46,204 nucleotides of DNA from Solidesulfovibrio alcoholivorans DSM 5433 (GTDB lineage Bacteria; Desulfobacterota; Desulfovibrionia; Desulfovibrionales; Desulfovibrionaceae), in contig NZ_JNJA01000022.1 of assembly GCF_000702665.1 (NCBI RefSeq), positions 1 to 46,204 on the forward strand. The letters are read 5' to 3'. Shown piece after piece: positions 8,101-16,015 of the stretch. Under the pieces are notes generated by a model that ran no database searches, was not told the DNA's origin, and saw only the letters and a list, made by a program, of their open reading frames with translations. The stretch's first letter is position 1. Every line of letters begins with the position of its first letter. Both the position numbers and the translations under genes were made by a program.

Positions 8101-11100
8101 ACGGAACAGTTGGCTGCGCTTGACGCAACCCAGATGGCCGCACTGCCCACCACAGCCCTCGCCGGCCTGACCGCAACGGGCGTGGCCACCCTGACCGCCA
8201 CGCAGCTGGCCGGCATGTCGTCCTCCCAGATCGCGGCCCTGACCGTCACCGCCCTGTCCGGACTGACGGCGGAGCAACTGGCGGGGCTGACCACCACGCA
8301 GTTGGCCGGGCTTGCTTCCACACAACTGGCCGCCCTGTCCGATACGGCCGTGGAAACCCTGACCACCACCCAGATGGCTGCCCTGACCACCACGCAGCTC
8401 AAGGGCCTCACCGCAACCGACGTCAGCGCCTTGTCCGCAACCCAGATGGCCGCCCTGACCACCTCCCAGCTGGCAGCCCTGACCGCCGCGCAGATCAAGG
8501 GCTTGAGCAGCACCGACGTCAGCGAGCTGACCCTCACGGAACTCGCGGCATTGACCTCCACCCAGATCGCCGCCCTGACCACTTCGGCCCTGGAAGGGCT
8601 GTCCGCCACCCAGGCCGCCGCACTGACGACAACCCAGCTCAAGGGGCTCACCAGCACGGCCGCGGGCGCACTTGCCGAAACGCAGCTGGCCGCCCTGTCC
8701 ACGACGCAGCTCGCCGCCCTGACCGCCACGGCCATCAAGGGCCTCACCGGCACGCAGCTCAACGAACTGGACACGGCGCAACTGGCGGCTTTGACCACCA
8801 CCCAGATTTCGGCCCTGACCGTCACGGCCCTGGCCGGCCTGAACGAAACCCAGGCGGCTGCGCTCACCACCACGCAGTTGAAGGTCTTGGGCGCAAACCA
8901 GGTCTCGGGGCTGACCAGCACGGCCGTGGCCGCCCTGAGCACCACCCAGGTGGCCGCCCTGAGCACCACCCAGGTGAAGGGCCTTGGCAGTCAAAGCGTC
9001 AGCGCCCTGACCGGGACACAAATCGCGGCCATGACCAGCACGCAGGTAAAGGCCCTGACCGCCACCCAGATCGCCGGGCTGACCGCGACCGACGTGGGCG
9101 AGTTGACCGAGACGCAATTCGCCGCCCTGACCGCCACCCAGTTCGCGGCCCTGAGCGAAACGGCCGTGGCCGGACTGACCACCGGGCAGATCGCCCTGCT
9201 CACCACCACGCAAGTCGCCGGGCTCAGCAGCACGGCCATAGGCGCTCTGACCGAAACGCAGCTGGCCGCCCTGTCCACGACCCAGGTCGCGGCCCTGACC
9301 GCCACGGCCCTGGCCGGGCTGACCGCCACGGAAGCCGCGGCGCTGTCCGAAACACAACTCGGAGCGCTGTCCAAGACCCAGATCGCGGCGCTGTCCGAAA
9401 CGGCCATCAAGGGCCTGACCAGCACGCAGCTGACGGAACTTACCACGGCCCAGCTCGGCGCGCTCGGCGCCGGACAGCTCGGCGCGCTCTCCACGCAGCA
9501 ATTGGCCGCCCTTGACGCGACCGCGCTCGCGGCGCTGTCCACCACCGCCCTGGCCGGACTCGACGCGGTGCAGCTCGGCTCCCTGACGACCACCCAGCTC
9601 GCCGACCTGTCCACGAGCCAGGTGGCCGCCCTGTCCGCCGCGGCCGTCAGGGGCCTGACCACGACGCAGGTGGCGGCGCTGTCCGCGAGCCAGCTCGCGG
9701 CCATGAGCGCGACGGAAATCAAGGCCTTGAGCGACAGCCAGATCGCCGCTCTGTCCGCAACCCAGATCCAGAGCCTGACCACCACCCAGCTGCGTGCCCT
9801 GACCGCGACGCAGGTCGGGGACCTGAGCCCCACGCAGATCGACGCCCTGACCACCACCCAGCTCGCCGCGTTTTCGACCACCGGCATGGCCAGCCTCACC
9901 GCGACGCAGGTGGCCAGCCTCGACGCCACGCAACTGGCCGTCCTGGGTACGGCCCAGCTCGCGAACCTCACCACCACCGCCGTGGCCGGGCTGACCGCCA
10001 CGGGTATGGCCGCCCTGTCCACGCGTCAGATCGCGGCCCTGACCGCCGACCAGATCACCGCGCTCGCCACGACCCAGCTCGCGGCCCTTGCCGACACGCA
10101 GTGGGCGGCCCTGACCGCGACGGAAATCCGGGGGCTCACGGACACGCAGGTCGCGGCGCTCTCCGCCAGCCAGCTTGCCGCCCTGTCCACGACGCAAATC
10201 GCGGCGCTTTCCGCCACGGCCATCAAGGGGCTGACGCAAACCGGCATCGCCGCCCTGTCCGCCTCGCAGATCGCGGCGCTTTCCGCCACGGACGTCGCGG
10301 CGCTCGGCAGCACGCAGGTCGCGGCCCTGTCCCAGACGCAGCTGGCCGCCCTGACCACGACGCAGATCGCCGCCCTGTCCACGACCGCCGTGGCCGGCAT
10401 GACCGGGACGGAACTGGCCGGGCTTTCCAGCGACCAGTTCGCGGCCCTGACCGCCGGCCAGATCGGCGCGCTGACGGAAACGCAAGTGGCCGCGCTCGCC
10501 ACGACGCGGCTGGCGGCGCTTACCGCCACGCAGCTCAGCGGCCTGCAATCCACCCAGATAGACGCGCTTTCCGCCGACCAGCTCGCGGCCCTGTCCGCGG
10601 ACCAGCTGGCCGCCCTGTCCGTGGCCGGCGTGGACGGGTTCGACGCCACGGCGATACGGGGCCTGACCACCGCGCAGATCGCGGCACTGAGTTCCACGCA
10701 AATGGCGTCGCTCAATGAAACGCAGCTTGCGGCCCTGAGCGAAACCCAGCTCGCCGCCCTGTCCACGACCCAGTTGCGGGCCATCACCACGACCGGCATC
10801 GCCGCCCTGACCACGACCCAGGTCGCGACGCTTTCCCCCACGCAGATCGCGAACCTGACCACGACGCAGGTGGGCGCGCTTACCGCCACCGAAGTGCAGA
10901 GCCTCGGCGACACCCAACTGGCCGCGCTGACCACGACGCAGCTCGCCGCCCTGTCCACCACGGCCGTGGCCGGGCTGACCACGACCGAACTTGCGGCCCT
11001 GACCACCCGCCAGCTCGGCGCGCTTTCCGCCACCCAGTTCGGCGCGCTCTCCGCCACCCAGCTCGCCGCCCTGACCACGGCGCAGATCGGCGTGCTGACC

Positions 11101-13587
11101 ACGACGGAAATAAGCGGCCTGACCGAAACGCAGGTGGCGCTTCTGGCCGATACGCAGCTCGCGGCGCTTAGCGCCACGCAACTCGCCGCCCTGACCGAAA
11201 CCGGCATCCAGGGCCTCAGCGCCACCCAGCTCGCGAACCTGAGCGAAACCCAGTTCCGCCAGCTGACCCCGGACCAGATCGGCGACCTGACCACCACGCA
11301 GTTCGCGGCGCTCTCCGCCGCCCGCATCGGCCAGCTGACCACGACGCAGGTCGCCGGCCTGACGCACACGGAAATCGAGTCCCTGTCCACGACGCAGCTG
11401 GCCGCGCTCGACGCCACGCAACTCGGCGCATTCGACGCCACGCAGATGGGCTCGCTGACCAGCACCGCGGTTTCCGCCCTGACCACCACCCAGCTGGGGG
11501 CGCTTGCGACCACGCAGATCGCCGCCCTGTCCACGACGGCCGTCACAGGGCTGACCACCACGGAAATAGCCGCTCTTTCCACAAGGCAGCTGACGGCCCT
11601 GACCCCGACGCAGATCGGCGCGCTGACCACCACCCAGGCGACGGCCCTGACGAGCACCCAGCTCGGGCTGCTCACCGCCACGGAAATCGGCGGCCTGACC
11701 GAAACGCAGGTGGCGGCCCTGTCCGTGTCCCAGTTGGAAGCCCTCAGCAGAACCCAGATCAGCGCGCTGTCCGCCAGCGCCGTCAAGGGCCTGACCGAAA
11801 CGCAGCTGGAAACGCTTTCCACGACGCAGTTCGCGGCGCTTTCCGCCACGGAGATGGCGGCGCTTTCCACCACGCAGCTTCAGGGTCTTTCCACCACGCG
11901 CCTGGCCGCGCTGACCGCGACCCAGTTCGCGGGACTTACCGCCACGCAGATCGGCGCGCTGACCGCCGCCCAGACCGCGGCGCTCTCCACGACGCAGGTC
12001 GCCGGCCTGACCAACACGCAGGTGGCCGGGCTCACCTCCACGCAGGTGGCGGGATTGAGTTCGACCCAGCTGGCGGCCATGACCACCACGCAGATCGCCC
12101 GACTTTCGACCACGGCCGTGCCCGGGCTGACCACGACGCAGTTCGCGGCCCTGACCTCGCGACAGCTGGCCGCGCTGACCGCCACGCAGATCGGCGCGCT
12201 GACCACCACGCAGGCGGCCGATCTGACGGCCACGCAACTCGCGGCGCTGTCCACCACGCAGGTCGCGGGCCTCACGTCCACGGCCCTGTCCACCCTCTCC
12301 GCCACGCAGCTGGCGGCGCTTTCCACCTCGCAGGTCGCGGCGCTGTCCGCAACCGGCGTTTCCGGGCTTTCGGCCAGCCAGATCACGAGCCTGTCCTCGA
12401 CGCAGATCGGGGCGCTGACGGCCACGGAGATGGCGGCGCTGTCCACCACGGCCCTGTCAGGGCTCACGGCCGACGACGTGGCCGCGCTGTCCGTCACGCA
12501 GCTGGCGCAGCTTTCCGCCACGGGCATGGGCGCGCTTTCCACGGAAGTCGTCGCCGCCCTGACCACGACGCAACTCGGCGTGCTCTCGGCCACGGAACTC
12601 GGCGGCCTGACCACGTCCCAGGCCGCGGCCCTGGGAACGACGCAGATCGCGGCCCTGACCCGGACCCAGATGGCCGAACTTTCCACCTCCGCTGTGTCCG
12701 GACTGACCGCGACGCAGGTCGCCTCGCTCACCACGACGCAGCTTGCGGCCATGACCGCCACACAGATCGCGGCCCTTTCCGCCTCGGGCATCTCGGGCAT
12801 GACCACCACGGAGCTGTCCGGCCTCACCACCACGCAGTTCAAGAGCCTGTCGGCCACGGGCGTTGCGGGCCTGACCACGACCCAGTTGGCGAGCCTCACC
12901 ACGGCGCAGGTCGGCGAATTGAGCACGACGAGCATACGCGGCCTGACCGCAAGCCAGGTGACGGCCTTAAGCGGCGCGCAGTTCGAAGCCTTGAGCGCCA
13001 CCCAAATCGCGGCCCTGTCCTCGGACGGCGTGCGGGGGCTGACGGAAACGCAGCTCGGGCGCATGACCCTGACGCAGCTTGCGGGCCTTACCGCCACGCA
13101 GATCGGCGCCCTGACCACGGACGAGATCGGCGACCTCTCCGCCACGCAGATCGCGGCCCTGACCACGACGCAGATCGGCGGGCTCGAACGGATGCAGATC
13201 CGGTCGCTTGACGAGGAGCAGTTCGCCGCGCTGTCCGCCACGCAGATCGCGGCCTTGAACGAAACCCAGGTGGCGAGCCTGACCGGCACGGAGCTGCGCG
13301 CCCTGACCACCACCCAGTTCCTGGCCATCTCCTCCACGCAGTTCGGGGCGCTGACGGCCACGCAGATCGGGCTTTTCAGCGCGACGCAGCTCGGCAGCAT
13401 CGAGGCCACGCAACTGGCGGGCCTGACCACGACCACGGTCGCGGCGCTTTCCACAACGACCATCGCCGGCCTGACCACAACGGAACTGGAAGCGCTCGAC
13501 GCCACGCAGATCGACGCGTTTACAACAACGCAATTGGCCGGTATGACCACGGCACAGTTGAGCGCCCTGGCCAACGCGCTGGCGTAA
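5143..13587 (+). CDS. Giant Ser/Thr-rich octapeptide-repeat protein
   Basis: A 2814-residue protein, opened by GGCGAAGGAGGAGTCCC-ATG. After a 16-residue leader it consists of 349 consecutive octads of consensus L-[ST]-x-T-Q-[ILV]-x-[AGS], with no residue inserted or lost, and ends LANALA. There is no signal peptide, Gly-rich RTX motif, LPXTG or autotransporter end. Cys and Trp are nearly absent (two Cys and one Trp noticed). Position 5 (Q) is replaced by D, E, A, G or S at regular intervals, defining a 24-octad superperiod. Leu-Ser/Thr-x-x-Gln-Ile resembles a helix N-cap 'capping box' with a hydrophobic staple, so a solenoid of very short helices is possible; a beta-solenoid is the alternative. 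The next gene encodes an OGT-type enzyme, so the two or three Ser/Thr per octad are plausible glycosylation targets. Similar repeats are sometimes labelled adhesion or haem-utilisation proteins; I assign no function. Confidence 0.9.
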   Translation: MTVASIDTYTPDTITTLTASQIKSLGATGFSSLVASQVAALSATQIASLTTAQAAALTIDQIVSFSAAQFSALTKTQVAVFSAEEIASLSLTQLAGLSRTDIGELTTTQVSQLTTTQIAAMTTTQLAGLTATQVRALADTQIATLSATQIAAMTTTQLKGLNTTDIATLSATQLAALSATQIASLSATQIRTLSESQIDVLSTTQIACLTVTEVAALSTTQIQRLSLEQLAALTTTQFKAINAFSFSGLTTAHIESLDTTQVAVLTATQLKKMTVEQVAALSATQIAAMTGTQLGALSTTGIAALSETQLDGLTGTQIASLGNTFISALNETQSASLSTAQVLALTTAQIKTLTSTDISELTLTELATLTTTQIAAFTKTQAQGLTEAQIAGLSEAQIAAMSTTAVTSLVETQIAALSATQIAALTGTALRGLSAGEIGSLTETQLAALAATQVASLTVTQIKGLTADQIPLLTTTQLAALTTTQMAALTPTAAAALTTTQLDTLTASQIARLTGTAVSSLSMTQFSVLDAAQVAALTTTQLKLLTSTDVSELSLTELACLSRTQIAALTSAAVAGLSEDQIAILSTTQIKGLSTAAISGLTDTQIAAMTTTQMAALTTTQLQKLGSTAISGLTVDQFSSLTTTQLSSLTATQIKGLTTTLSAALTTTQVKVLTATQIAALTVTVVDALASTQLAAMSTTQIKGLTSTSLGELSSDQLAGLSTTQITALTATQLRGLSSTDLGELPTSVVRALSVTQIAALTATSASGLSEEQLAAMTTTQVGALTSTTIKGLSETQLEALSVTQFASLSASALSGLTVTQIGNLTTTQIAALETTQVSALTKTQVASLSDTQLASLSTTQVSRLTTTQLAALSSSAASGFTETQLGALSLTQMRALAGASVSALSATQMAALTSTQLAALTATQLKGLSSTDVSELTLTEFAVLTATQIAALTATALAGLDATQLAGLTTTQLAGLTRTQGAALSTEQLAALDATQMAALPTTALAGLTATGVATLTATQLAGMSSSQIAALTVTALSGLTAEQLAGLTTTQLAGLASTQLAALSDTAVETLTTTQMAALTTTQLKGLTATDVSALSATQMAALTTSQLAALTAAQIKGLSSTDVSELTLTELAALTSTQIAALTTSALEGLSATQAAALTTTQLKGLTSTAAGALAETQLAALSTTQLAALTATAIKGLTGTQLNELDTAQLAALTTTQISALTVTALAGLNETQAAALTTTQLKVLGANQVSGLTSTAVAALSTTQVAALSTTQVKGLGSQSVSALTGTQIAAMTSTQVKALTATQIAGLTATDVGELTETQFAALTATQFAALSETAVAGLTTGQIALLTTTQVAGLSSTAIGALTETQLAALSTTQVAALTATALAGLTATEAAALSETQLGALSKTQIAALSETAIKGLTSTQLTELTTAQLGALGAGQLGALSTQQLAALDATALAALSTTALAGLDAVQLGSLTTTQLADLSTSQVAALSAAAVRGLTTTQVAALSASQLAAMSATEIKALSDSQIAALSATQIQSLTTTQLRALTATQVGDLSPTQIDALTTTQLAAFSTTGMASLTATQVASLDATQLAVLGTAQLANLTTTAVAGLTATGMAALSTRQIAALTADQITALATTQLAALADTQWAALTATEIRGLTDTQVAALSASQLAALSTTQIAALSATAIKGLTQTGIAALSASQIAALSATDVAALGSTQVAALSQTQLAALTTTQIAALSTTAVAGMTGTELAGLSSDQFAALTAGQIGALTETQVAALATTRLAALTATQLSGLQSTQIDALSADQLAALSADQLAALSVAGVDGFDATAIRGLTTAQIAALSSTQMASLNETQLAALSETQLAALSTTQLRAITTTGIAALTTTQVATLSPTQIANLTTTQVGALTATEVQSLGDTQLAALTTTQLAALSTTAVAGLTTTELAALTTRQLGALSATQFGALSATQLAALTTAQIGVLTTTEISGLTETQVALLADTQLAALSATQLAALTETGIQGLSATQLANLSETQFRQLTPDQIGDLTTTQFAALSAARIGQLTTTQVAGLTHTEIESLSTTQLAALDATQLGAFDATQMGSLTSTAVSALTTTQLGALATTQIAALSTTAVTGLTTTEIAALSTRQLTALTPTQIGALTTTQATALTSTQLGLLTATEIGGLTETQVAALSVSQLEALSRTQISALSASAVKGLTETQLETLSTTQFAALSATEMAALSTTQLQGLSTTRLAALTATQFAGLTATQIGALTAAQTAALSTTQVAGLTNTQVAGLTSTQVAGLSSTQLAAMTTTQIARLSTTAVPGLTTTQFAALTSRQLAALTATQIGALTTTQAADLTATQLAALSTTQVAGLTSTALSTLSATQLAALSTSQVAALSATGVSGLSASQITSLSSTQIGALTATEMAALSTTALSGLTADDVAALSVTQLAQLSATGMGALSTEVVAALTTTQLGVLSATELGGLTTSQAAALGTTQIAALTRTQMAELSTSAVSGLTATQVASLTTTQLAAMTATQIAALSASGISGMTTTELSGLTTTQFKSLSATGVAGLTTTQLASLTTAQVGELSTTSIRGLTASQVTALSGAQFEALSATQIAALSSDGVRGLTETQLGRMTLTQLAGLTATQIGALTTDEIGDLSATQIAALTTTQIGGLERMQIRSLDEEQFAALSATQIAALNETQVASLTGTELRALTTTQFLAISSTQFGALTATQIGLFSATQLGSIEATQLAGLTTTTVAALSTTTIAGLTTTELEALDATQIDAFTTTQLAGMTTAQLSALANALA
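5191..13566 (+). repeat. 349 tandem 24-bp (octapeptide) repeats with a 576-bp superperiod
   Basis: The array counts as 349 units of 24 bp from the first Leu codon at 5191. Units where Gln is replaced by Asp (S/T-T-D-V/I/L) have the Asp codon at 5635, 6211, 6787, 7363, 7939, 8515 and 9091, exactly 576 bp apart. In the 3' half, units of the type T-A-V-x-G have the Ala codon at 10387, 10963, 11539, 12115 and 12691, again exactly 576 bp apart, each followed 10 octads later by a second Gln-less unit. One earlier Ala-type copy at 9979 is 408 bp (17 octads) upstream, consistent with loss of 7 octads. The phase changes between 9091 and 9979. Confidence 0.9.
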
Positions 13588-13622
13588 CGCGCGCGCAAAG
13601 GACGCTTGCCGACGCCTGACTG

Positions 13623-13651
13623 CGGCCGGCCGTCGCCAGGACGGCCGGCCG
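13623..13651 (+). other. GC-rich hairpin between giant gene and OGT gene
   Basis: A perfect 11-bp stem (13623-13633 with 13641-13651) closes a 7-nt loop. There is no U-tract, so it is not a standard terminator. It could be an attenuating or mRNA-stabilising stem that sets different output for the giant protein and the enzyme downstream. Confidence 0.5.
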
Positions 13652-13694
13652 ATGCAATCCTTGAGCCGTTTAAAAGGAGGGCGCGCCCAACGCC

Positions 13695-15710
13695 ATGGCT
13701 ACCGACATCCTCTCCCCGGCACTGATCGCCTCCATGGTGGGGCATTTGAGCGTCGCCGACCTGATCCGGACCACGGAAACCTTCAAGCAAAGCGGCCAGA
13801 CGGCGTCCATCGAGGCGGCCTACGCGGCCTGGGTGCAGGCCAATTCCGAAGATCCGCTGCTCTACGCCGTGCTGTTTAACTACTCCATCACACTCTCCGA
13901 CACGGGCAAGCTGGAAGCGGCGCAGCAGTGCCTGGAGCGCGCCATCGCGCTCAACGCCGACTTCATGCCGGCCTACATCAACCTCGGGCGCATCCTCGAG
14001 CGCCAGGGCAAGATCGGCCTGGCCATCATCCAATGGTCCGCGGCCTTGGCGCGCATGGCGGCGGTCAACCCCCAGGCGGTCATGCACAAGACCACGGCCC
14101 TCAACCAGAGCGCCCGGGCGCTGGAAGCGGTGAGCCAGGACGAAGCCGCGGAAAAGATGCTGCGCGAGAGCCTGGAGCTCGACCGGGACCAGCGCGAGGT
14201 GGTGCAGCACCTGGTCGCGTTGCGCCAGCGGCAGTGCGAATGGCCCGTGCTGCTGCCAAGCGAGCGCGTCAGCCGGGAAACCCTGTTCACGGACATGTCG
14301 CCCCTTTCCGCCGCGGCCCACGCCGACGACCCGCTCATGCAGCTGGCCCTGGCCGACCGCTACAACCGCCGCGACGTGGGCACGCCCGAAGGCGCGCTGA
14401 CCGCCTGGCCGGCCGCCATGGCGCACGAAGGGCCGCTTCGCGTCGGCTACCTGTCCTCGGACCTGCGCGAGCACGCCGTGGGCTACCTCATGACCGAGGT
14501 GCTCGGGCTCCATGACCGGGGCAAGGTCGAAGTCCACGCCTACTACTGCGGCATTCCCGCAACCGACGCCCTGCACGCCCACTTCAAGGACACGGCCGAC
14601 CGCTTCACCGTGATCACGGACGTGAGCGACGCGGACGCCGCCCGCCGCATCGCCGACGACGGCATCCAGATTCTCGTGGACTTGAACGGCTACACGCGCG
14701 ACGCGCGCCTGAAGCTCGTGGCCCTGCGCCCGGCCCCGGTCATCGTCAACTGGCTGGGCTACCCCGGCACCATGGCCAGCCCCTACCACCATTACCTGAT
14801 CGCCGACGACTGGATCATCCCCGAGGCGCACGAGGCCTATTTTTCCGAAAAGGTGCTGCGCCTGCCCTGCTACCAGCCGAGCAACCGCAACCGCGCCGTC
14901 GCCCCGCAGCGCCCCACGCGCGCCGCGGCCGGCCTGCCCGAAGAGGCCATGGTCTATTGCTGCTTCAACGGCAGCCACAAGATCCACCGCCAGACCTTCG
15001 ACCGCTGGCTGGCGATCCTGGCGCGGGTGCCGGACAGCGTGCTCTGGCTGCTCGGCGGGCCGGAGGCCACGGTCAACCGCCTGCGGGAGTACGCCAAGGC
15101 CCACGGCATCGGCGGGGAACGCCTCGTGTTCGCGGACAAGGCCGCCAATCCCGCGCATCTGGCCCGCTATCCGCTGGCCGACCTGTTTCTGGACACCACG
15201 CCCTACGGGGCGCACACCACGGCCTCGGACGCGCTCTGGTCCGGGGTGCCGGTACTCACCGCCAGCGGCCGCTCGTTCGCCTCGCGCGTGTGCGGCAGCC
15301 TCGTGCGCGCGGCCGGGCTGCCGGAGCTCGTGTGCGAAACGCCCGAAGCCTACGTCGAACGGGCCGTGGAGCTCGGCAACGACCGAGCCGCCCTCGCCGC
15401 CCTGCGCCAGCGCCTGGAAACCGGACGCGACCAGGCCGCGCTTTTCGACATGCCGGGCCTCGTGCGCGGCCTGGAAGGACTGTATGCGCGGATGTGGCGC
15501 GACTGCCGGGAAGGCCGGCTGCCGCGGCCGGACCTCGCCAACCTCGACGTCTACCTGGAGACCGCCTGCGCCGTGGACTACGAGGCCCTCGACGTCCAGG
15601 CCGTCGCGGACTACCGGGGCTGGTGGACGCAGCAGCTCGCCCGGCGGCACCGCCTGCGCCCCATCCCCCGCGACAATCGGCTGGTCGTCGATCCGGAACT
15701 GTTTCCCTAG
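13695..15710 (+). CDS. TPR-containing O-GlcNAc-transferase-like glycosyltransferase (GT41)
   Basis: A 671-residue cytoplasmic protein. Residues about 40-175 carry TPR-like helices; about 245-660 form the GT41 catalytic region of the OGT/SPINDLY type. Recognisable blocks are LRVGYLSSDLREHAVGYLM (His260 in the place of human OGT His498), NGYTRDARLKLVALRPAP followed by VNWLGYPGT, CCFNGSHKI with Lys429 in the place of the UDP-contacting Lys842, and FLDTTPYGAHTTASDALW with the UDP-binding HTT. The residue matching human His558 is Gln324. The family transfers a sugar, usually GlcNAc, from a UDP-sugar to Ser/Thr of cytoplasmic proteins; the donor here is unproven. AAAAGGAGG lies 14 bp before the ATG, a long but usable spacing. 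It is 107 bp after the giant Ser/Thr-rich protein on the same strand, which makes that protein the obvious substrate candidate. Confidence 0.9.
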   Translation: MATDILSPALIASMVGHLSVADLIRTTETFKQSGQTASIEAAYAAWVQANSEDPLLYAVLFNYSITLSDTGKLEAAQQCLERAIALNADFMPAYINLGRILERQGKIGLAIIQWSAALARMAAVNPQAVMHKTTALNQSARALEAVSQDEAAEKMLRESLELDRDQREVVQHLVALRQRQCEWPVLLPSERVSRETLFTDMSPLSAAAHADDPLMQLALADRYNRRDVGTPEGALTAWPAAMAHEGPLRVGYLSSDLREHAVGYLMTEVLGLHDRGKVEVHAYYCGIPATDALHAHFKDTADRFTVITDVSDADAARRIADDGIQILVDLNGYTRDARLKLVALRPAPVIVNWLGYPGTMASPYHHYLIADDWIIPEAHEAYFSEKVLRLPCYQPSNRNRAVAPQRPTRAAAGLPEEAMVYCCFNGSHKIHRQTFDRWLAILARVPDSVLWLLGGPEATVNRLREYAKAHGIGGERLVFADKAANPAHLARYPLADLFLDTTPYGAHTTASDALWSGVPVLTASGRSFASRVCGSLVRAAGLPELVCETPEAYVERAVELGNDRAALAALRQRLETGRDQAALFDMPGLVRGLEGLYARMWRDCREGRLPRPDLANLDVYLETACAVDYEALDVQAVADYRGWWTQQLARRHRLRPIPRDNRLVVDPELFP

Positions 15711-16015
15711 GCGACTGCCCACACGGCCGCGCGCCGCCCGTACGGACCGGAAGACGCGCTCCCGCTCCCGCCGCATCCGTCGCCTGCGCGCCCACATCCC
15801 GCTCTGGACGCCGATATGCTCCGGGTTGTATGTTGCGACCATCGGACGCCGCAGCCTGCAACCGGACGCACCATCGCGGTCCGGCCTTGCCGTGGACCGC
15901 AAGGACGGGTATTGCTGCCGCGCACGGTGTCTCCTATCGTCGGCCATGGCCGCTCTTTCCCGAGGAACACGCGTTTTGCGGACACCGTGACGAACAACCG
16001 CGAGGATACTTGTCG
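15711..16015. other. Intergenic region without a gene
   Basis: No supported ORF lies between the OGT-like gene and the membrane protein. It contains a 7-bp hairpin at 15876-15900 (GCGGTCC/GGACCGC) without a U-tract. No convincing promoter was found, so whether the membrane-protein gene shares the upstream transcript is open. Confidence 0.5.

Noticed and set aside
7729..12237. Very long minus-strand open frames across the giant gene (up to about 1500 codons)
   Set aside because: They are shadows of the 24-bp repeat: the same low-complexity Gly/Arg pattern repeats, there are no ribosome sites, and the + frame explains the whole region.
5191..13566. CRISPR array interpretation of the 24-bp repeats
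   Set aside because: The units are contiguous, divergent, in frame and coding, with no spacers or cas genes.
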